Shown here in pieces: positions 1 through 8,209 of a stretch of 64,000 bases of DNA. The notes beneath the pieces were generated by a model. It saw only the letters and a list, made by a program, of their open reading frames with translations. It was not told the DNA's origin and searched no databases. The stretch spans positions 3,570,001 to 3,634,000 of the forward strand of contig JALDRJ010000002.1 in assembly GCA_031315865.1 (NCBI GenBank), in the 5' to 3' direction. Numbering within the stretch: position 1 is the stretch's first letter; every line of letters starts with the position of its first letter. A program made the position numbers and the translations under genes. This DNA comes from Nitrospirales bacterium (GTDB lineage: Bacteria > Nitrospirota > Nitrospiria > Nitrospirales > UBA8639).

Positions 1-267
1 AAGGGTACGACGGACCGAAAGGTGACGATCCACTACCCCGTGAATATCGGCAACCCGCGGGAACTGACTGTGCTTGAAATTGCCAAACTCGTCCTCAGCC
101 TCACTGGCTCCACCAGCGGAATTGATCACCTCCCCCTTCCGATCGGCGACCCCAAGGTCAGAAGACCGGACATTCAACGCGCCAAATCCGTGCTCAACTG
201 GGAACCGGAAGTGACGTTGGAAGATGGTCTGGCCAAAACCATTGCCTACTTTAAAAACATTGTTTGA
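1..267 (+). CDS. NAD-dependent epimerase/dehydratase, C-terminal fragment (UDP-glucuronate decarboxylase-like)
   Basis: The reading frame is open from the first base and stops with TGA at 265-267, so only the C-terminal ~88 residues are present. The segment PVNIGNPRELTV followed by GDPKVRRPDI and a closing EP..LEDGL helix is the C-terminal signature of extended short-chain dehydrogenases acting on nucleotide sugars, closest in my memory to UDP-glucuronate decarboxylase (UDP-xylose synthase). The catalytic YxxxK and NAD-binding parts lie outside the window. It converges on the proteasome operon with only 12 bases between the two stop codons. A short palindrome (270-284) spans this junction, but it is too small to call a terminator with confidence. 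Confidence 0.8.
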   Translation, partial: KGTTDRKVTIHYPVNIGNPRELTVLEIAKLVLSLTGSTSGIDHLPLPIGDPKVRRPDIQRAKSVLNWEPEVTLEDGLAKTIAYFKNIV

Positions 268-279
268 ACCCTGAATGAT

Positions 280-1761
280 TCAGGTCGGCTTTAAATACGC
301 TTGCACTTCCTGAGCGTAGGTGCGAAAGGGATCAGGCATAAGGAACGCTGACTGCCCCAGTACCTGAAACACGGACCAATTGATCACATAAGGGGGAAAA
401 CGTCGCTCGTGTTGTTCCAGATCCGATCCATCTGGCCACGATCGATCAACTAAATCCTTGACGACTTCTCCACGACCAAAGGCCCGTGTATCTCTGGGCG
501 GTGCGTATTTCGATAATTCGATAGCGTCATGTGTCGTGACGAACGGTACCCGACCTTCGTCCGCTAACCCAAAGTAGAGCCCTTTTTGAGGATTGACATT
601 GTGGTACTCAAGGTCAAGGCTCTTCAGCCACGGATCCTGCCACGATAGTTGTTCCTGCTCGCGAAACGTTTCAAGCAGCCAGAGCTTGGACGCCCAATCG
701 ACCCGACCGATCACTCGTGTATAGTCCACACGCAGGTCATTTAACACACTTTCCCATTGCGCTAACACCCAATCCGTTTCTTCATCCTGACCGTGATACC
801 GTTTCTGTGCCCGTTCGAGAAACCGTTCCTGAATATCGATGGCTGAAAGTCGCTCTCCGGTCGCCAGGGTCAGTTGCCACGTACGTTCAGGATCACGTGA
901 TACTTCCCGAAGTGCTTCGACGGGGTCAGGCAGGTCCAGTCCCGTGGGAGCATGACCATCCTCGATAAGCTGAAGGACCAATCCTGTCGTTCCCATCTTC
1001 AAGGCCGTCGCGACTTCTGAAAGATTGGAATCCCCGACCAATAGATGAATCCGTCGGAATTGCGTGGGATCAGCCAGCGGTTCATCACGAGTGTTGATAA
1101 TCGCCCGATTGTGCTGAACCCACTCAAAAAAATCATTGACGATATAATCCGCCCGCTGGGAAATCTGATAGGGCACCGTGAGTGAACGTTCTGTATTTTC
1201 GGCCGTCTCACGTTCACGAGTGAGATGTTCGAGGGGAATCCAACCATTAGGATTTTCCGCCGCGCCGATTCTACCGGCTCCGGTAAAAATTTGACGGGTG
1301 ACCAGAAAGGGAATGAGCTTGCCTAGCCCGCTATAGCTGAAAGGAAACTCTCGAGAGACCAGGTAGTTTTCATGACAGCCAAACGTCGCATCGGTTTCAT
1401 GATCAATATTATTTTTAATCAGCGAAACCTGTTCCGCCAACCCCATCTCCTCAATGGCGTCCTGCAATAACCAATCGCCCGCCCGGTCAGACGCGACAAG
1501 ATCCCGCAAGGAATGACATTCTGGAGAGGCAAATTCTAGATGGCCCATATCCACATACATTCGCCCGCCATTTAAGAGAAAGCCCCCGTTCCCGGGCGGT
1601 TCATCATACCCGCGATGGTGGAGGTCCAACACCCCGTAGCGCTTGACGCGAAACAGATGGTCGATGATTTGATAGGCAATCCAGGACGGTGGACGATCCG
1701 GCCGCTCTTCGTGAATGAGCAAACCATACTCGGTTTCTATTCCAAAAATACGATTACGCAC
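280..1761 (-). CDS. pafA: Pup/UBact-protein ligase PafA
   Basis: This is a 493-residue member of the Dop/PafA carboxylate-amine ligase family, which joins the C-terminal glutamate of Pup to lysines of target proteins using ATP. The FGIETEYG motif near the N-terminus supplies a Mg/ATP-binding Glu. NGGRMYVDMG contains the catalytic-base Asp (D71), and KNN, CHENYL, SQRADY and NTRDEP follow in family order. I assign PafA rather than Dop because it lacks the Dop loop and ends in the DPFR segment typical of PafA C-terminal domains. It is the last gene of the proteasome operon, 26 bases after prcA. The start is a GTG with no Shine-Dalgarno match; the leader holds CCTCCT instead, so translation may depend on coupling to prcA. 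Confidence 0.9.
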   Translation of the reverse strand: MRNRIFGIETEYGLLIHEERPDRPPSWIAYQIIDHLFRVKRYGVLDLHHRGYDEPPGNGGFLLNGGRMYVDMGHLEFASPECHSLRDLVASDRAGDWLLQDAIEEMGLAEQVSLIKNNIDHETDATFGCHENYLVSREFPFSYSGLGKLIPFLVTRQIFTGAGRIGAAENPNGWIPLEHLTRERETAENTERSLTVPYQISQRADYIVNDFFEWVQHNRAIINTRDEPLADPTQFRRIHLLVGDSNLSEVATALKMGTTGLVLQLIEDGHAPTGLDLPDPVEALREVSRDPERTWQLTLATGERLSAIDIQERFLERAQKRYHGQDEETDWVLAQWESVLNDLRVDYTRVIGRVDWASKLWLLETFREQEQLSWQDPWLKSLDLEYHNVNPQKGLYFGLADEGRVPFVTTHDAIELSKYAPPRDTRAFGRGEVVKDLVDRSWPDGSDLEQHERRFPPYVINWSVFQVLGQSAFLMPDPFRTYAQEVQAYLKPT

Positions 1762-1787
1762 AAGACATACAGCCAGGAGGAATTAGT

Positions 1788-2615
1788 CTAACGGGTCAAC
1801 GTCACCGGAAATGGGAGGAGATCGGTCAATTCATCAGAGGAGAGCATCCGGTATTTTGATTTTCCGGAAATGGTTCGATCCAAGAGGCCGCATTCAAGAG
1901 AAGATTGGGACAATGTTTCACGAAGATGGGCAATGATATCATCATCCGCAAATTGTCGCAGAGACTCCTGCGCCTTTCTTGAGATTTCATCGTTTGGCTG
2001 ATCGTGGTGTTCTCCCCCATCGTTCCTCTGAAGTAAGTCTCCCATGGCCCAAGTTCTCATGCCTAATTCGATGCCTTCTTTAAGCGACAGGATTCGTTCA
2101 GCCATTTGCTTCACGACATGATCAGCCAATATAGCCTGAATCGAAGCGTGACCAGCTAGCACGACACACGAATGAGCCTCGTGAAAGCTTCCATCATAGT
2201 CGATCGTCAGAAATTGGTCTTGCTCCTTCGTCCGGCCCAACTCCACGAGGAGAAGTTTGATGAGAAAGGGCGCCTTAAAGATTTCTTCAAACGCTTGTTT
2301 TAACGTCGGAGCCAACCCGTACTTTAGCAGCCGCGCTCCGGTCACATCAGAGGGCGACCGGTTAAATCCCTCAAGATGCGCCATATCCAATAATTGAAAG
2401 CGTAACTTTTCCAGGTCTGCCGGATGGCCCATGCCACCAAGTGCAATCCGGTCATAGATTTCATACAGCTTGGGCGTCCCACGGTTCAGAGTAAGGAGTA
2501 AAATACCATCTTGGCAGGAGAGTGCGATAATTGGACTTCCCCGCCGTAACTGGTCAGCGACATACTGACGCCGGTTTTCGACAGCTTCTATCCACCGATA
2601 CGGTTCTTCATACAT
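1788..2615 (-). CDS. prcA: 20S proteasome alpha subunit
   Basis: A 275-residue alpha-type proteasome subunit. It forms the outer rings of the 20S core and the gate on which the ATPase docks. The N-terminus (EEPYRWIEAVENRRQYV) matches the alpha-subunit helix that precedes the first strand, and there is no processed Thr. The segment DRIALGGMGHPADLEKLR matches the alpha-subunit region seen in actinobacterial PrcA. Its ATG overlaps the end of prcB by 8 bases and follows an AGGTGA ribosome-binding site. The stoichiometric partner lies directly upstream. Length is close to that of actinobacterial PrcA (about 250), with a longer C-terminal tail. The family assignment is firm; assembly is inferred. 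Confidence 0.92.
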   Translation of the reverse strand: MYEEPYRWIEAVENRRQYVADQLRRGSPIIALSCQDGILLLTLNRGTPKLYEIYDRIALGGMGHPADLEKLRFQLLDMAHLEGFNRSPSDVTGARLLKYGLAPTLKQAFEEIFKAPFLIKLLLVELGRTKEQDQFLTIDYDGSFHEAHSCVVLAGHASIQAILADHVVKQMAERILSLKEGIELGMRTWAMGDLLQRNDGGEHHDQPNDEISRKAQESLRQFADDDIIAHLRETLSQSSLECGLLDRTISGKSKYRMLSSDELTDLLPFPVTLTR

Positions 2616-3402
2616 ATCGCGTCACCTGCGCTTCACACAGTCGTTTGAGATGCTCCGCGGCGATTGGCTCGACCCCACGGGATGTTATCCGTTTGATGAC
2701 GGGAAATAGATTGGCTTCATAATTAATACCGCCAGTCGCAGCATCAAACTCGGCCGCACTACTGAGAAGTCGCAAAATGAGAATAATGGCATCCTCTTCA
2801 GGAAGGTCGTACAACGGTCGTTCACCCCAGCGGTGCAAATAATGAAGTATGCCTCGTATGGTCGGCGAACCCGAGCCAGAAACGGCATAATCCACGCCTT
2901 CAAATTCAGCGCCCAGAATGTCATAGAAGTAAATCTTGCCTTCTCGGTCATCTTGGTCATACCCGGCGAATACAGGTGCTACCGTACCCGTTCCAGCCAA
3001 AGCCGCCGGCGCATTGTCCTTCAAGAGCTTTGTTAATGCCCGCAATTTGCCTTCAAAACTTAAATCTTGGAGCTGGCTCCGTCGATAATACTTAAACGAA
3101 TGCTCCAAGACTCTCGCCATTTCAAACGCGGTTGCCGGGACACCAGCAATAGCCATGATGCAAAATCGATCCAACTCCAACACTTTGTCGGTTCGATCGT
3201 ACATCACCGACATGCCGGCCGTGGCCCGCCGGTCTCCACCCACCAACACGCCATCATGATATTTACACGCCAACACCGTCGTCCCGTGAGTGATCAATTC
3301 CTGTTGTCCGTTCCCCCCCGCCAGGCTGTCAGACCTGAGCTCATCAAAGGCATATCCCTGAGCTTTCAACAGTTGAAAAAAATCACCGTGCCGTCCCATC
3401 AT
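2608..3402 (-). CDS. prcB: 20S proteasome beta subunit (catalytic, with propeptide)
   Basis: A 264-residue beta-type subunit, the proteolytic part of the 20S core. A 40-residue propeptide ends in THG, followed by TTVLA, so self-cleavage would expose Thr41 as the N-terminal nucleophile. Counting from that Thr, Asp17 (residue 57, in VGGDRR) and Lys33 (residue 73, in RTDK) are both present, so the catalytic triad is intact. The motif AVSGSGSPTIRG also fits beta subunits. The gene starts 2 bases after the pup stop, with GGAGAG as ribosome-binding site and two adjacent ATG codons. The order pup-prcB-prcA is the same as in actinobacteria. Confidence 0.95.
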   Translation of the reverse strand: MMGRHGDFFQLLKAQGYAFDELRSDSLAGGNGQQELITHGTTVLACKYHDGVLVGGDRRATAGMSVMYDRTDKVLELDRFCIMAIAGVPATAFEMARVLEHSFKYYRRSQLQDLSFEGKLRALTKLLKDNAPAALAGTGTVAPVFAGYDQDDREGKIYFYDILGAEFEGVDYAVSGSGSPTIRGILHYLHRWGERPLYDLPEEDAIILILRLLSSAAEFDAATGGINYEANLFPVIKRITSRGVEPIAAEHLKRLCEAQVTRYV

Positions 3403-3404
3403 CC

Positions 3405-3647
3405 TTACTCTCCGGTCCGCTGCCGATAACGCTCTGCTTGTTTGGGGTCAACTTTTCGCATCCGTTTTAACAGATTATCCTTCTGGGCTGAATCAGGGTC
3501 CGGACGCTTAGGCCCTCGGTCATCCTCTCCCGGACCAGGTGGTCTGGAAATTGGACTCGGTTGCTCACGTCGCTCACAGTGAGCGGGATTCGACAACCCG
3601 GCAATCAGAATTATGCGATCCTCGGCCGTGTATTGGTGACGTATCAT
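3405..3647 (-). CDS. pup: Pup-like protein modifier of the UBact type
   Basis: An 80-residue, highly charged, low-complexity protein lying exactly where pup is expected, between dop and prcB. The C-terminal half (KRPDP...KDNLLKRMRKVDPKQAERYRQRTGE) is rich in Lys/Arg and ends in R-T-G-E. This tail is the hallmark of UBact, the Pup homologue described in Gram-negative bacteria with proteasomes. Because it ends in Glu instead of Gln, it should be ready for ligation by PafA without deamidation. The ATG overlaps the dop stop (ATGA) and has an AGAGGAG site 6 bases upstream. That supports this start, even though it adds about 20-25 residues (IILIAGLSNPAHC region) ahead of the usual short modifier. 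No folded domain is apparent, as expected for a disordered tag. Confidence 0.9.
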   Translation of the reverse strand: MIRHQYTAEDRIILIAGLSNPAHCERREQPSPISRPPGPGEDDRGPKRPDPDSAQKDNLLKRMRKVDPKQAERYRQRTGE

Positions 3648-5167
3648 ATGACACTCCTCTCGTTCATGCGAGCCAACTCAAAAGGCGTTACGATTCCATC
3701 CAGTTCAGCCTGTATCGCCTGCACCGCTTCCGGCTCCACCACATCATGTAAATCCAGATTGGTTCGTTGCCCGAATTCCGACTTGAACTGTATACGTTCC
3801 CATTGTACGGCATGAATGTCCTTAGCAAATCGTTTCACACATTTTCCACGGATTCCTCCGCGCGTATCCATCGGCCCCTCGCGTATCGCACGCAGGATAT
3901 CCTCCTCCTGACAGACTCGTTTGACTTGACCATCAGCCTCCAAGCTCATGTAGAGTCCCCGTTCTGGATTCACGTTGTGATATTCAAGGTCGATACTCGC
4001 TAACCATGGATCCGACCAATCCAGATGTTCTTCCTGGCGAAATCGTTCGAGCAACCAGAGCTTGGTGATCCAATCCAGAGAGCCGACCAATTCCCATCGA
4101 TCGCGTTTCAATGTGGTAAGGACACGTGCCCATTCTTCGAGAATCCAATCTGTCTCCTCGTCACGCCCCTTGTAAGCCCTTTCGGCAGCCTCAAGATACT
4201 CAGCTTGAATCTCACAGGCCGAGAGCGCAGGGCCTCGACGGGTTTTCATGAAAGTCTTGAGTTCAGGATCTCGAGAAAACGCCTGCACCGCACGAACAGG
4301 ATCTTCCAACTCTACGTCGGGCGTCAATCGTTGTTCGAGCATATCAAGAACGACTCTGGTGGTGCCGACTTTTAACGCAGTCGCATACTCGCACATATTC
4401 GCGTCCCCGATGATCAGATGAAGACGCCGATATTTTGATCGATCCGCATGAGGTTCATCGCGCGTGTTCAAAATCGGGCGATTGTACATCGTATCCACGC
4501 CCAAGACGGCCTCCATAAAATCCGCGCGTTGGGATAGCTGAAAACCTCCAGACTGATATCCCTGTTCCTGCTTTTCGAGGCCAACCTTGCCCGCACCCGC
4601 GATGACTTGTCGACTCACGAGAAACGGCACGAGCGCCTGAACCAGGTCTGAAAAGGGAATGGCGCGGGAAACCAGATAGTTGTCATGACAGCCATAGCTA
4701 TGGCCATGAAAGTCCGTGTTGTTCTTGTAAAGTTGAACGACCGGGCTTCCAAGTTGGTGATTGCGTTTGTCGGCCGATTGCTGCACGATCCGCTCTCCCG
4801 CCCGGTCATGCGCCACAAGATCTCGCAAGGTCCGACATTCGGGAGTCGCATATTCGGGATGGGTATGATCATTATAAAAGCGCGCCCCATTCATCAACAC
4901 CAAATCGCTTTTCATCTCGTAAAACGAGAAGGATCGATGAGCATCTTCTTTGGCAAACGCTTCCTCTTCCTTATCCTGTTGGAGCCCCGACACCCGAAAA
5001 CCTCGCTGATCCTCATGCGGCTCTTCACCTCGATAGTCCCAATGCTGTTTGAATGGTCCCTCATGATGAGCACGAACGAGTTCCATGGATTCAACCACCG
5101 GATCAACGTGGTCTTGATCCTCCCGTGTAATTCCATATTCCGTTTCGATGCCAAATAAACGCAACAC
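3644..5167 (-). CDS. dop: Depupylase / Pup deamidase Dop
   Basis: A 507-residue homologue of PafA assigned as Dop. FGIETEYGI opens the protein, and residues ~36-85 form an insertion (HHEGPFKQHWDYRGEEP and on) placed and composed like the Dop loop. NGARFYNDHTHPEYATPEC carries the catalytic Asp (D100), and GFQLSQRADF and NTRDEPHAD follow. Dop removes Pup from substrates and, where Pup ends in Gln, deamidates it. Here the tag already ends in Glu, so depupylation is the likely job. The frame is open to 5245, but the homology begins at the GTG at 5167, which has AAGGA about 10 bases upstream and lies 13 bases after the mpa stop. The upstream extension is therefore discarded. The stop overlaps pup. 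Confidence 0.9.
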   Translation of the reverse strand: MLRLFGIETEYGITREDQDHVDPVVESMELVRAHHEGPFKQHWDYRGEEPHEDQRGFRVSGLQQDKEEEAFAKEDAHRSFSFYEMKSDLVLMNGARFYNDHTHPEYATPECRTLRDLVAHDRAGERIVQQSADKRNHQLGSPVVQLYKNNTDFHGHSYGCHDNYLVSRAIPFSDLVQALVPFLVSRQVIAGAGKVGLEKQEQGYQSGGFQLSQRADFMEAVLGVDTMYNRPILNTRDEPHADRSKYRRLHLIIGDANMCEYATALKVGTTRVVLDMLEQRLTPDVELEDPVRAVQAFSRDPELKTFMKTRRGPALSACEIQAEYLEAAERAYKGRDEETDWILEEWARVLTTLKRDRWELVGSLDWITKLWLLERFRQEEHLDWSDPWLASIDLEYHNVNPERGLYMSLEADGQVKRVCQEEDILRAIREGPMDTRGGIRGKCVKRFAKDIHAVQWERIQFKSEFGQRTNLDLHDVVEPEAVQAIQAELDGIVTPFELARMNERSVI

Positions 5168-5180
5168 GTGGGAACAGTCC

Positions 5181-6950
5181 TTAGATGATGGGATAAAGCA
5201 TGCGCTCAGTAGAATTGGAACGCCGCCGAAAAGTTGACACGCCAACGACCTGATCGGGGTGATAATCCAGCAGCTTCAACCATTCTTCTGCCGAATCATC
5301 GGGCGGAAAAATATCGCCTTCTTCAAATTCTTCTTTGATCGCCCGCTCACAGTCCGCTTGAGAAAGACCAGCTGGGGATTGGGCTTCACCAGAAATTTCC
5401 CGTTCAATGGCCCGTTCTTTGGCCCGTCGCACAATGTTCGCCAGAATAGCCCCACTCAATACATCCTGTCGATAGAGGACTTCCTGACGACCATTTCGTA
5501 AACGAATAGCCAGCACCCTGCTCTCATCTGTCTTCGTGAACAGCTGATCCAACACACTGACTAGGAGAGCATGTCGCGCCGATTCCGAATCCCCTTGATG
5601 AGCGGCGAGGCAAGTCGCATCGAGTGGAATCCCTTCCGTCAAATAGAGACGAATGATTTCTTCAGCTTCCTCTCGATTGGGACGGCTCACCTTCACTTTT
5701 CGGTCTATTCTCCCCGGCCGCAACACGGCGGGGTCGATCAGATCGGGCCTATTCGAAGCCAGAATGACCACCACGTCATGCAACGTCTCGATTCCGTCTA
5801 ACTCAGCGCAAAACATCGGCACTAACGTATTGGAAATGTTATAGGAACGGGCTGCACGACGAGTCCCGAGAATGGACTCTGCTTCATCGATGAAAATAAA
5901 CGGTAAGCTTCCAGCCTGGCGACGTTCACGTGCTTGGGAAAAGAGATCCCGCACGATACGTTCAGACTCACCCACCCACATATTTAACACCTCCGGACCT
6001 TTGACATGCAAAAAACATCCTTGAGTAATGGGCGGGAGAGAAGACGATCGTTCGATCGAAGAACCATCGTGAGAAAACTGCGCTGCCCCCTCTTGGACCA
6101 GCTGAGCCAGACTTGCAGCTGTCGCTTGCCCGATCAACGTTTTTCCACACCCAGGAGGACCATGTAACAAAAACCCCTTCGGTTGAGTAAATTGATACTG
6201 CTGAAAGGTCTGTGAATGAAGAAGCGGATATTCAATCGCACGACGAATCGCATCGATGGCCGCCTTTTGTCCCCCAATATTCTCCCATCTCACAGTTGGG
6301 ACTTCAGCCAACATGTGGCCGTGCTTTTGCGACCTCTCCATTCGCTCGATGACGTATCGATGAGACGGGTCAATACGAACTTCATCCCCTGCCTTAAATG
6401 CAACGTTCATCAGCTCAGGAATCGGCTGTAGGATGATTCCCTGACGTCCGGGTTCCTGCTCCATTCGCAAGCGCCCATCTGACAGCACCTCACGAACGGT
6501 GAGGAGCGGACCATTCGTGTCATAGCCCAGAGATCGAAGGACAACATAGGCTTCATTCACGAGAATTTGGGCACCAATCTTCAGCGCACCAGGTTCGAGA
6601 CGGGGATCGACATTGGTAAAGTACTCACTCCCTCCGACCAAAATGTGCGCGACGCCTTCCTGAGGAAGATCCAGAAGCGTGCCAATTCGATTTGCGGGAG
6701 CTGTCAGCTGTTCGACCGCAGCCGTCAGTTTCTTCACTTCGGCATCCCGTTGCCGCCGTTCAACACCATGTTGCAACAGCGCCTCTTTGATTCGGCGCAA
6801 CAAAGGCAGCCGTTCATCCCCTTCGGAAAAAGAAGCCAAACACTCGTCGATTAACTGCAAAAGATTGGAGTCGCTAACCTTGGAGGAGAAGACAGACCCT
6901 CGAGAGGAAGAACGTGGAAGTTTGTCGTCAAAACTTTGTCGATCACCCAT
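5181..6950 (-). CDS. mpa: Proteasome-associated AAA+ ATPase (Mpa/ARC)
   Basis: A 589-residue ATPase that recruits tagged proteins, unfolds them and feeds them into the 20S core. Residues ~50-85 are predicted coiled coil (the Pup-binding element in Mpa), followed by OB-type segments at ~90-200. The AAA+ module begins at WENIGGQKAAIDAI: Walker A GPPGCGKT at 264-271, Walker B FIFIDEAES at 351-359, sensor Asn400 and the RPGRID arginine finger at 411-416. It is the first gene of the operon. Unusually, the C-terminus reads LYPII. Actinobacterial Mpa ends with a penultimate Tyr that docks on the alpha ring; here the Tyr is fourth from the end. The ribosome-binding site before the ATG is weak, so the precise start is less certain. 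Confidence 0.9.
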   Translation of the reverse strand: MGDRQSFDDKLPRSSSRGSVFSSKVSDSNLLQLIDECLASFSEGDERLPLLRRIKEALLQHGVERRQRDAEVKKLTAAVEQLTAPANRIGTLLDLPQEGVAHILVGGSEYFTNVDPRLEPGALKIGAQILVNEAYVVLRSLGYDTNGPLLTVREVLSDGRLRMEQEPGRQGIILQPIPELMNVAFKAGDEVRIDPSHRYVIERMERSQKHGHMLAEVPTVRWENIGGQKAAIDAIRRAIEYPLLHSQTFQQYQFTQPKGFLLHGPPGCGKTLIGQATAASLAQLVQEGAAQFSHDGSSIERSSSLPPITQGCFLHVKGPEVLNMWVGESERIVRDLFSQARERRQAGSLPFIFIDEAESILGTRRAARSYNISNTLVPMFCAELDGIETLHDVVVILASNRPDLIDPAVLRPGRIDRKVKVSRPNREEAEEIIRLYLTEGIPLDATCLAAHQGDSESARHALLVSVLDQLFTKTDESRVLAIRLRNGRQEVLYRQDVLSGAILANIVRRAKERAIEREISGEAQSPAGLSQADCERAIKEEFEEGDIFPPDDSAEEWLKLLDYHPDQVVGVSTFRRRSNSTERMLYPII

Positions 6951-7103
6951 CAGATAACGCCCTACCCTTACACCAAGAAAAATCGTCTCAACACAAGAAG
7001 CATTATCATGCTATTCTCACCAATGTTCAAGTCGTCGACATGCTCTTCGACGCTCGATTCGCCCAGAGTAAGGGGCTGTTGAAGCACAACCTCGTTCTGA
7101 GAA

Positions 7104-7133
7104 AATATGTCCTTTGATAACTTCATTATTCAA
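7104..7133 (-). promoter_or_regulatory. Possible sigma-70 promoter of the proteasome operon
   Basis: Read on the minus strand, TTGAAT (7128-7133) and CATATT (7104-7109) are spaced by 18 bases. This resembles a weak housekeeping promoter about 155 bases upstream of the mpa start and downstream of the RRM terminator. It is a pattern match only. Confidence 0.25.
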
Positions 7134-7169
7134 CTCTCTCTTCATCAGTATATCGACACGGGCATGATC

Positions 7170-7207
7170 AAAAAAAAAGCAGAAGGCCTTTCACAAGGGC
7201 TTCTGCT
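7170..7207 (-). terminator. Rho-independent terminator of the RRM gene
   Basis: Arms AGCAGAAGGCCTT (7178-7190) and AAGGGCTTCTGCT (7195-7207) pair with one mismatch around a 4-base loop. On the minus strand the stem is followed by a run of eight or nine T (A run at 7170-7178). It also has a short T run on the plus side, but no plus-strand gene ends here. It insulates the proteasome operon from the RRM gene. Confidence 0.85.
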
Positions 7208-7262
7208 TTTTCGTGCATGAAAATAATGTTCAGGAATTGACGTTGGCGAGTTAGTCAGCCGC

Positions 7263-7562
7263 TTAAAACCTTCTGCCGCCACCCCCGCCAAATCCACCAT
7301 CGCGCGAACGGGGAGTTTGAGGACGGGCTTCATTCACAGTCAACGTTCTTCCTCCCATTTCAGTTCCATTCAATGCCTCTATGGCCGCTTTCGCTTCTTC
7401 TTCCGTGGACATCTCGACAAACCCAAATCCTCTCGATCGTCCAGTAAACTTATCCATAATGATTCGCGCCGACTCTACATTCCCATGGGGCATAAATAAA
7501 TCAGACAACTCTTGGTCTACTGCCGAATAGGGCAGGCCACCCACATAAATTTTTGAACCCAT
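7263..7562 (-). CDS. RNA-binding protein with one RRM domain
   Basis: A 99-residue single-RRM protein of the type found in cyanobacteria and many other bacteria, often cold-inducible. RNP2 is KIYVGGL at residues 4-10 and RNP1 is RGFGFVEM near residue 44, each with the aromatic residues that stack on RNA. The C-terminus is a Gly/Arg-rich tail (GGFGGGGGRRF), also usual for these proteins, which are proposed to act as RNA chaperones. AAGGAGGAA lies directly upstream of the ATG, an unusually strong ribosome-binding site. A terminator follows the stop. It is transcribed in the same direction as the proteasome operon but as a separate unit. Confidence 0.93.
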   Translation of the reverse strand: MGSKIYVGGLPYSAVDQELSDLFMPHGNVESARIIMDKFTGRSRGFGFVEMSTEEEAKAAIEALNGTEMGGRTLTVNEARPQTPRSRDGGFGGGGGRRF

Positions 7563-8209
7563 TGGGTTCCTCCTTTTAATTAAACTATTGTTGTTTTGCA
7601 GGAAAGGTTAAGGAAGGAACGGCCCGAGAGCGCGGTATTGAGGCGACTTAGGTCTGACTTCCGAAATAAGTTCTGAAGCAAAACAACAGCCATTCAGGGC
7701 CAACCTCTTAAACACCTAGCTACCAGGCCCACAGGAAGTAGCTATGGTAGAAGAACGATAGCCTACCGCTCAAAAAAAAGCAACAAAAAAGAGTCTCTCA
7801 GAAACAGACAAAATCAAAAAATCAGCTTCTCAACCGGGTGGAATCCAGTCTTTCACAGGGCCGACCGGCCTCTCGAACAACGGCATTCGCTCCTTCAGCA
7901 TCGCCATACCCATCTGAAGTCAGGTGACCAGCCCTCATGTAATGGACCACGCCCAGAGGTGTTCCATTTTTTACATCTTATTAACGTAGGATCCCGCGTG
8001 TTTTCGATGCCTCTCATTTTTCATGAGTTCCGGCAGGAATCTCAACCACGACATTCAACAATTCGTTGTTCGTGCGGTCAGGATAATCATGTAAGGAAAA
8101 GAATAGCCGTTCATTGTGCTTATGAATGGGAATTCGCTATAAGTTCCTATGAAAACTATTTGGTTATTTGATATGCTCACGATTAAGAAAAATCAGGGAG
8201 GGTTTCCCG
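7563..8209. other. Long divergent intergenic region with inverted repeats
   Basis: About 650 bases lie between the RRM gene (minus) and the lipoprotein gene (plus). Two inverted repeats are visible. GTTGTTTTGC at 7590-7599 pairs with GCAAAACAAC at 7678-7687, flanking some 78 bases just ahead of the RRM start. TAGCTAC at 7717-7723 pairs with GTAGCTA at 7738-7744. If transcribed leftward, these would form a structured 5' leader for the RRM mRNA. A 70-codon open frame on the plus strand (7959-8171) has no support and is not annotated. Confidence 0.5.

Larger units (their letters stand above)
6951..7262. other. Intergenic region upstream of the proteasome operon
   Basis: These 312 bases separate the proteasome operon from the RRM gene. 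They hold the terminator of the RRM gene (7170-7207) and must carry the operon promoter on the minus strand. Small open frames here have no recognisable features and I regard them as chance. Confidence 0.6.

Noticed and set aside
270-284. Terminator between the epimerase and pafA
   Set aside because: The 15-base palindrome allows only a ~5-base stem, lies inside the pafA stop region and has no T run.
5168-5245. 26-codon upstream extension of dop
   Set aside because: Family homology begins at the GTG at 5167, and the extension overlaps mpa with no ribosome-binding site.
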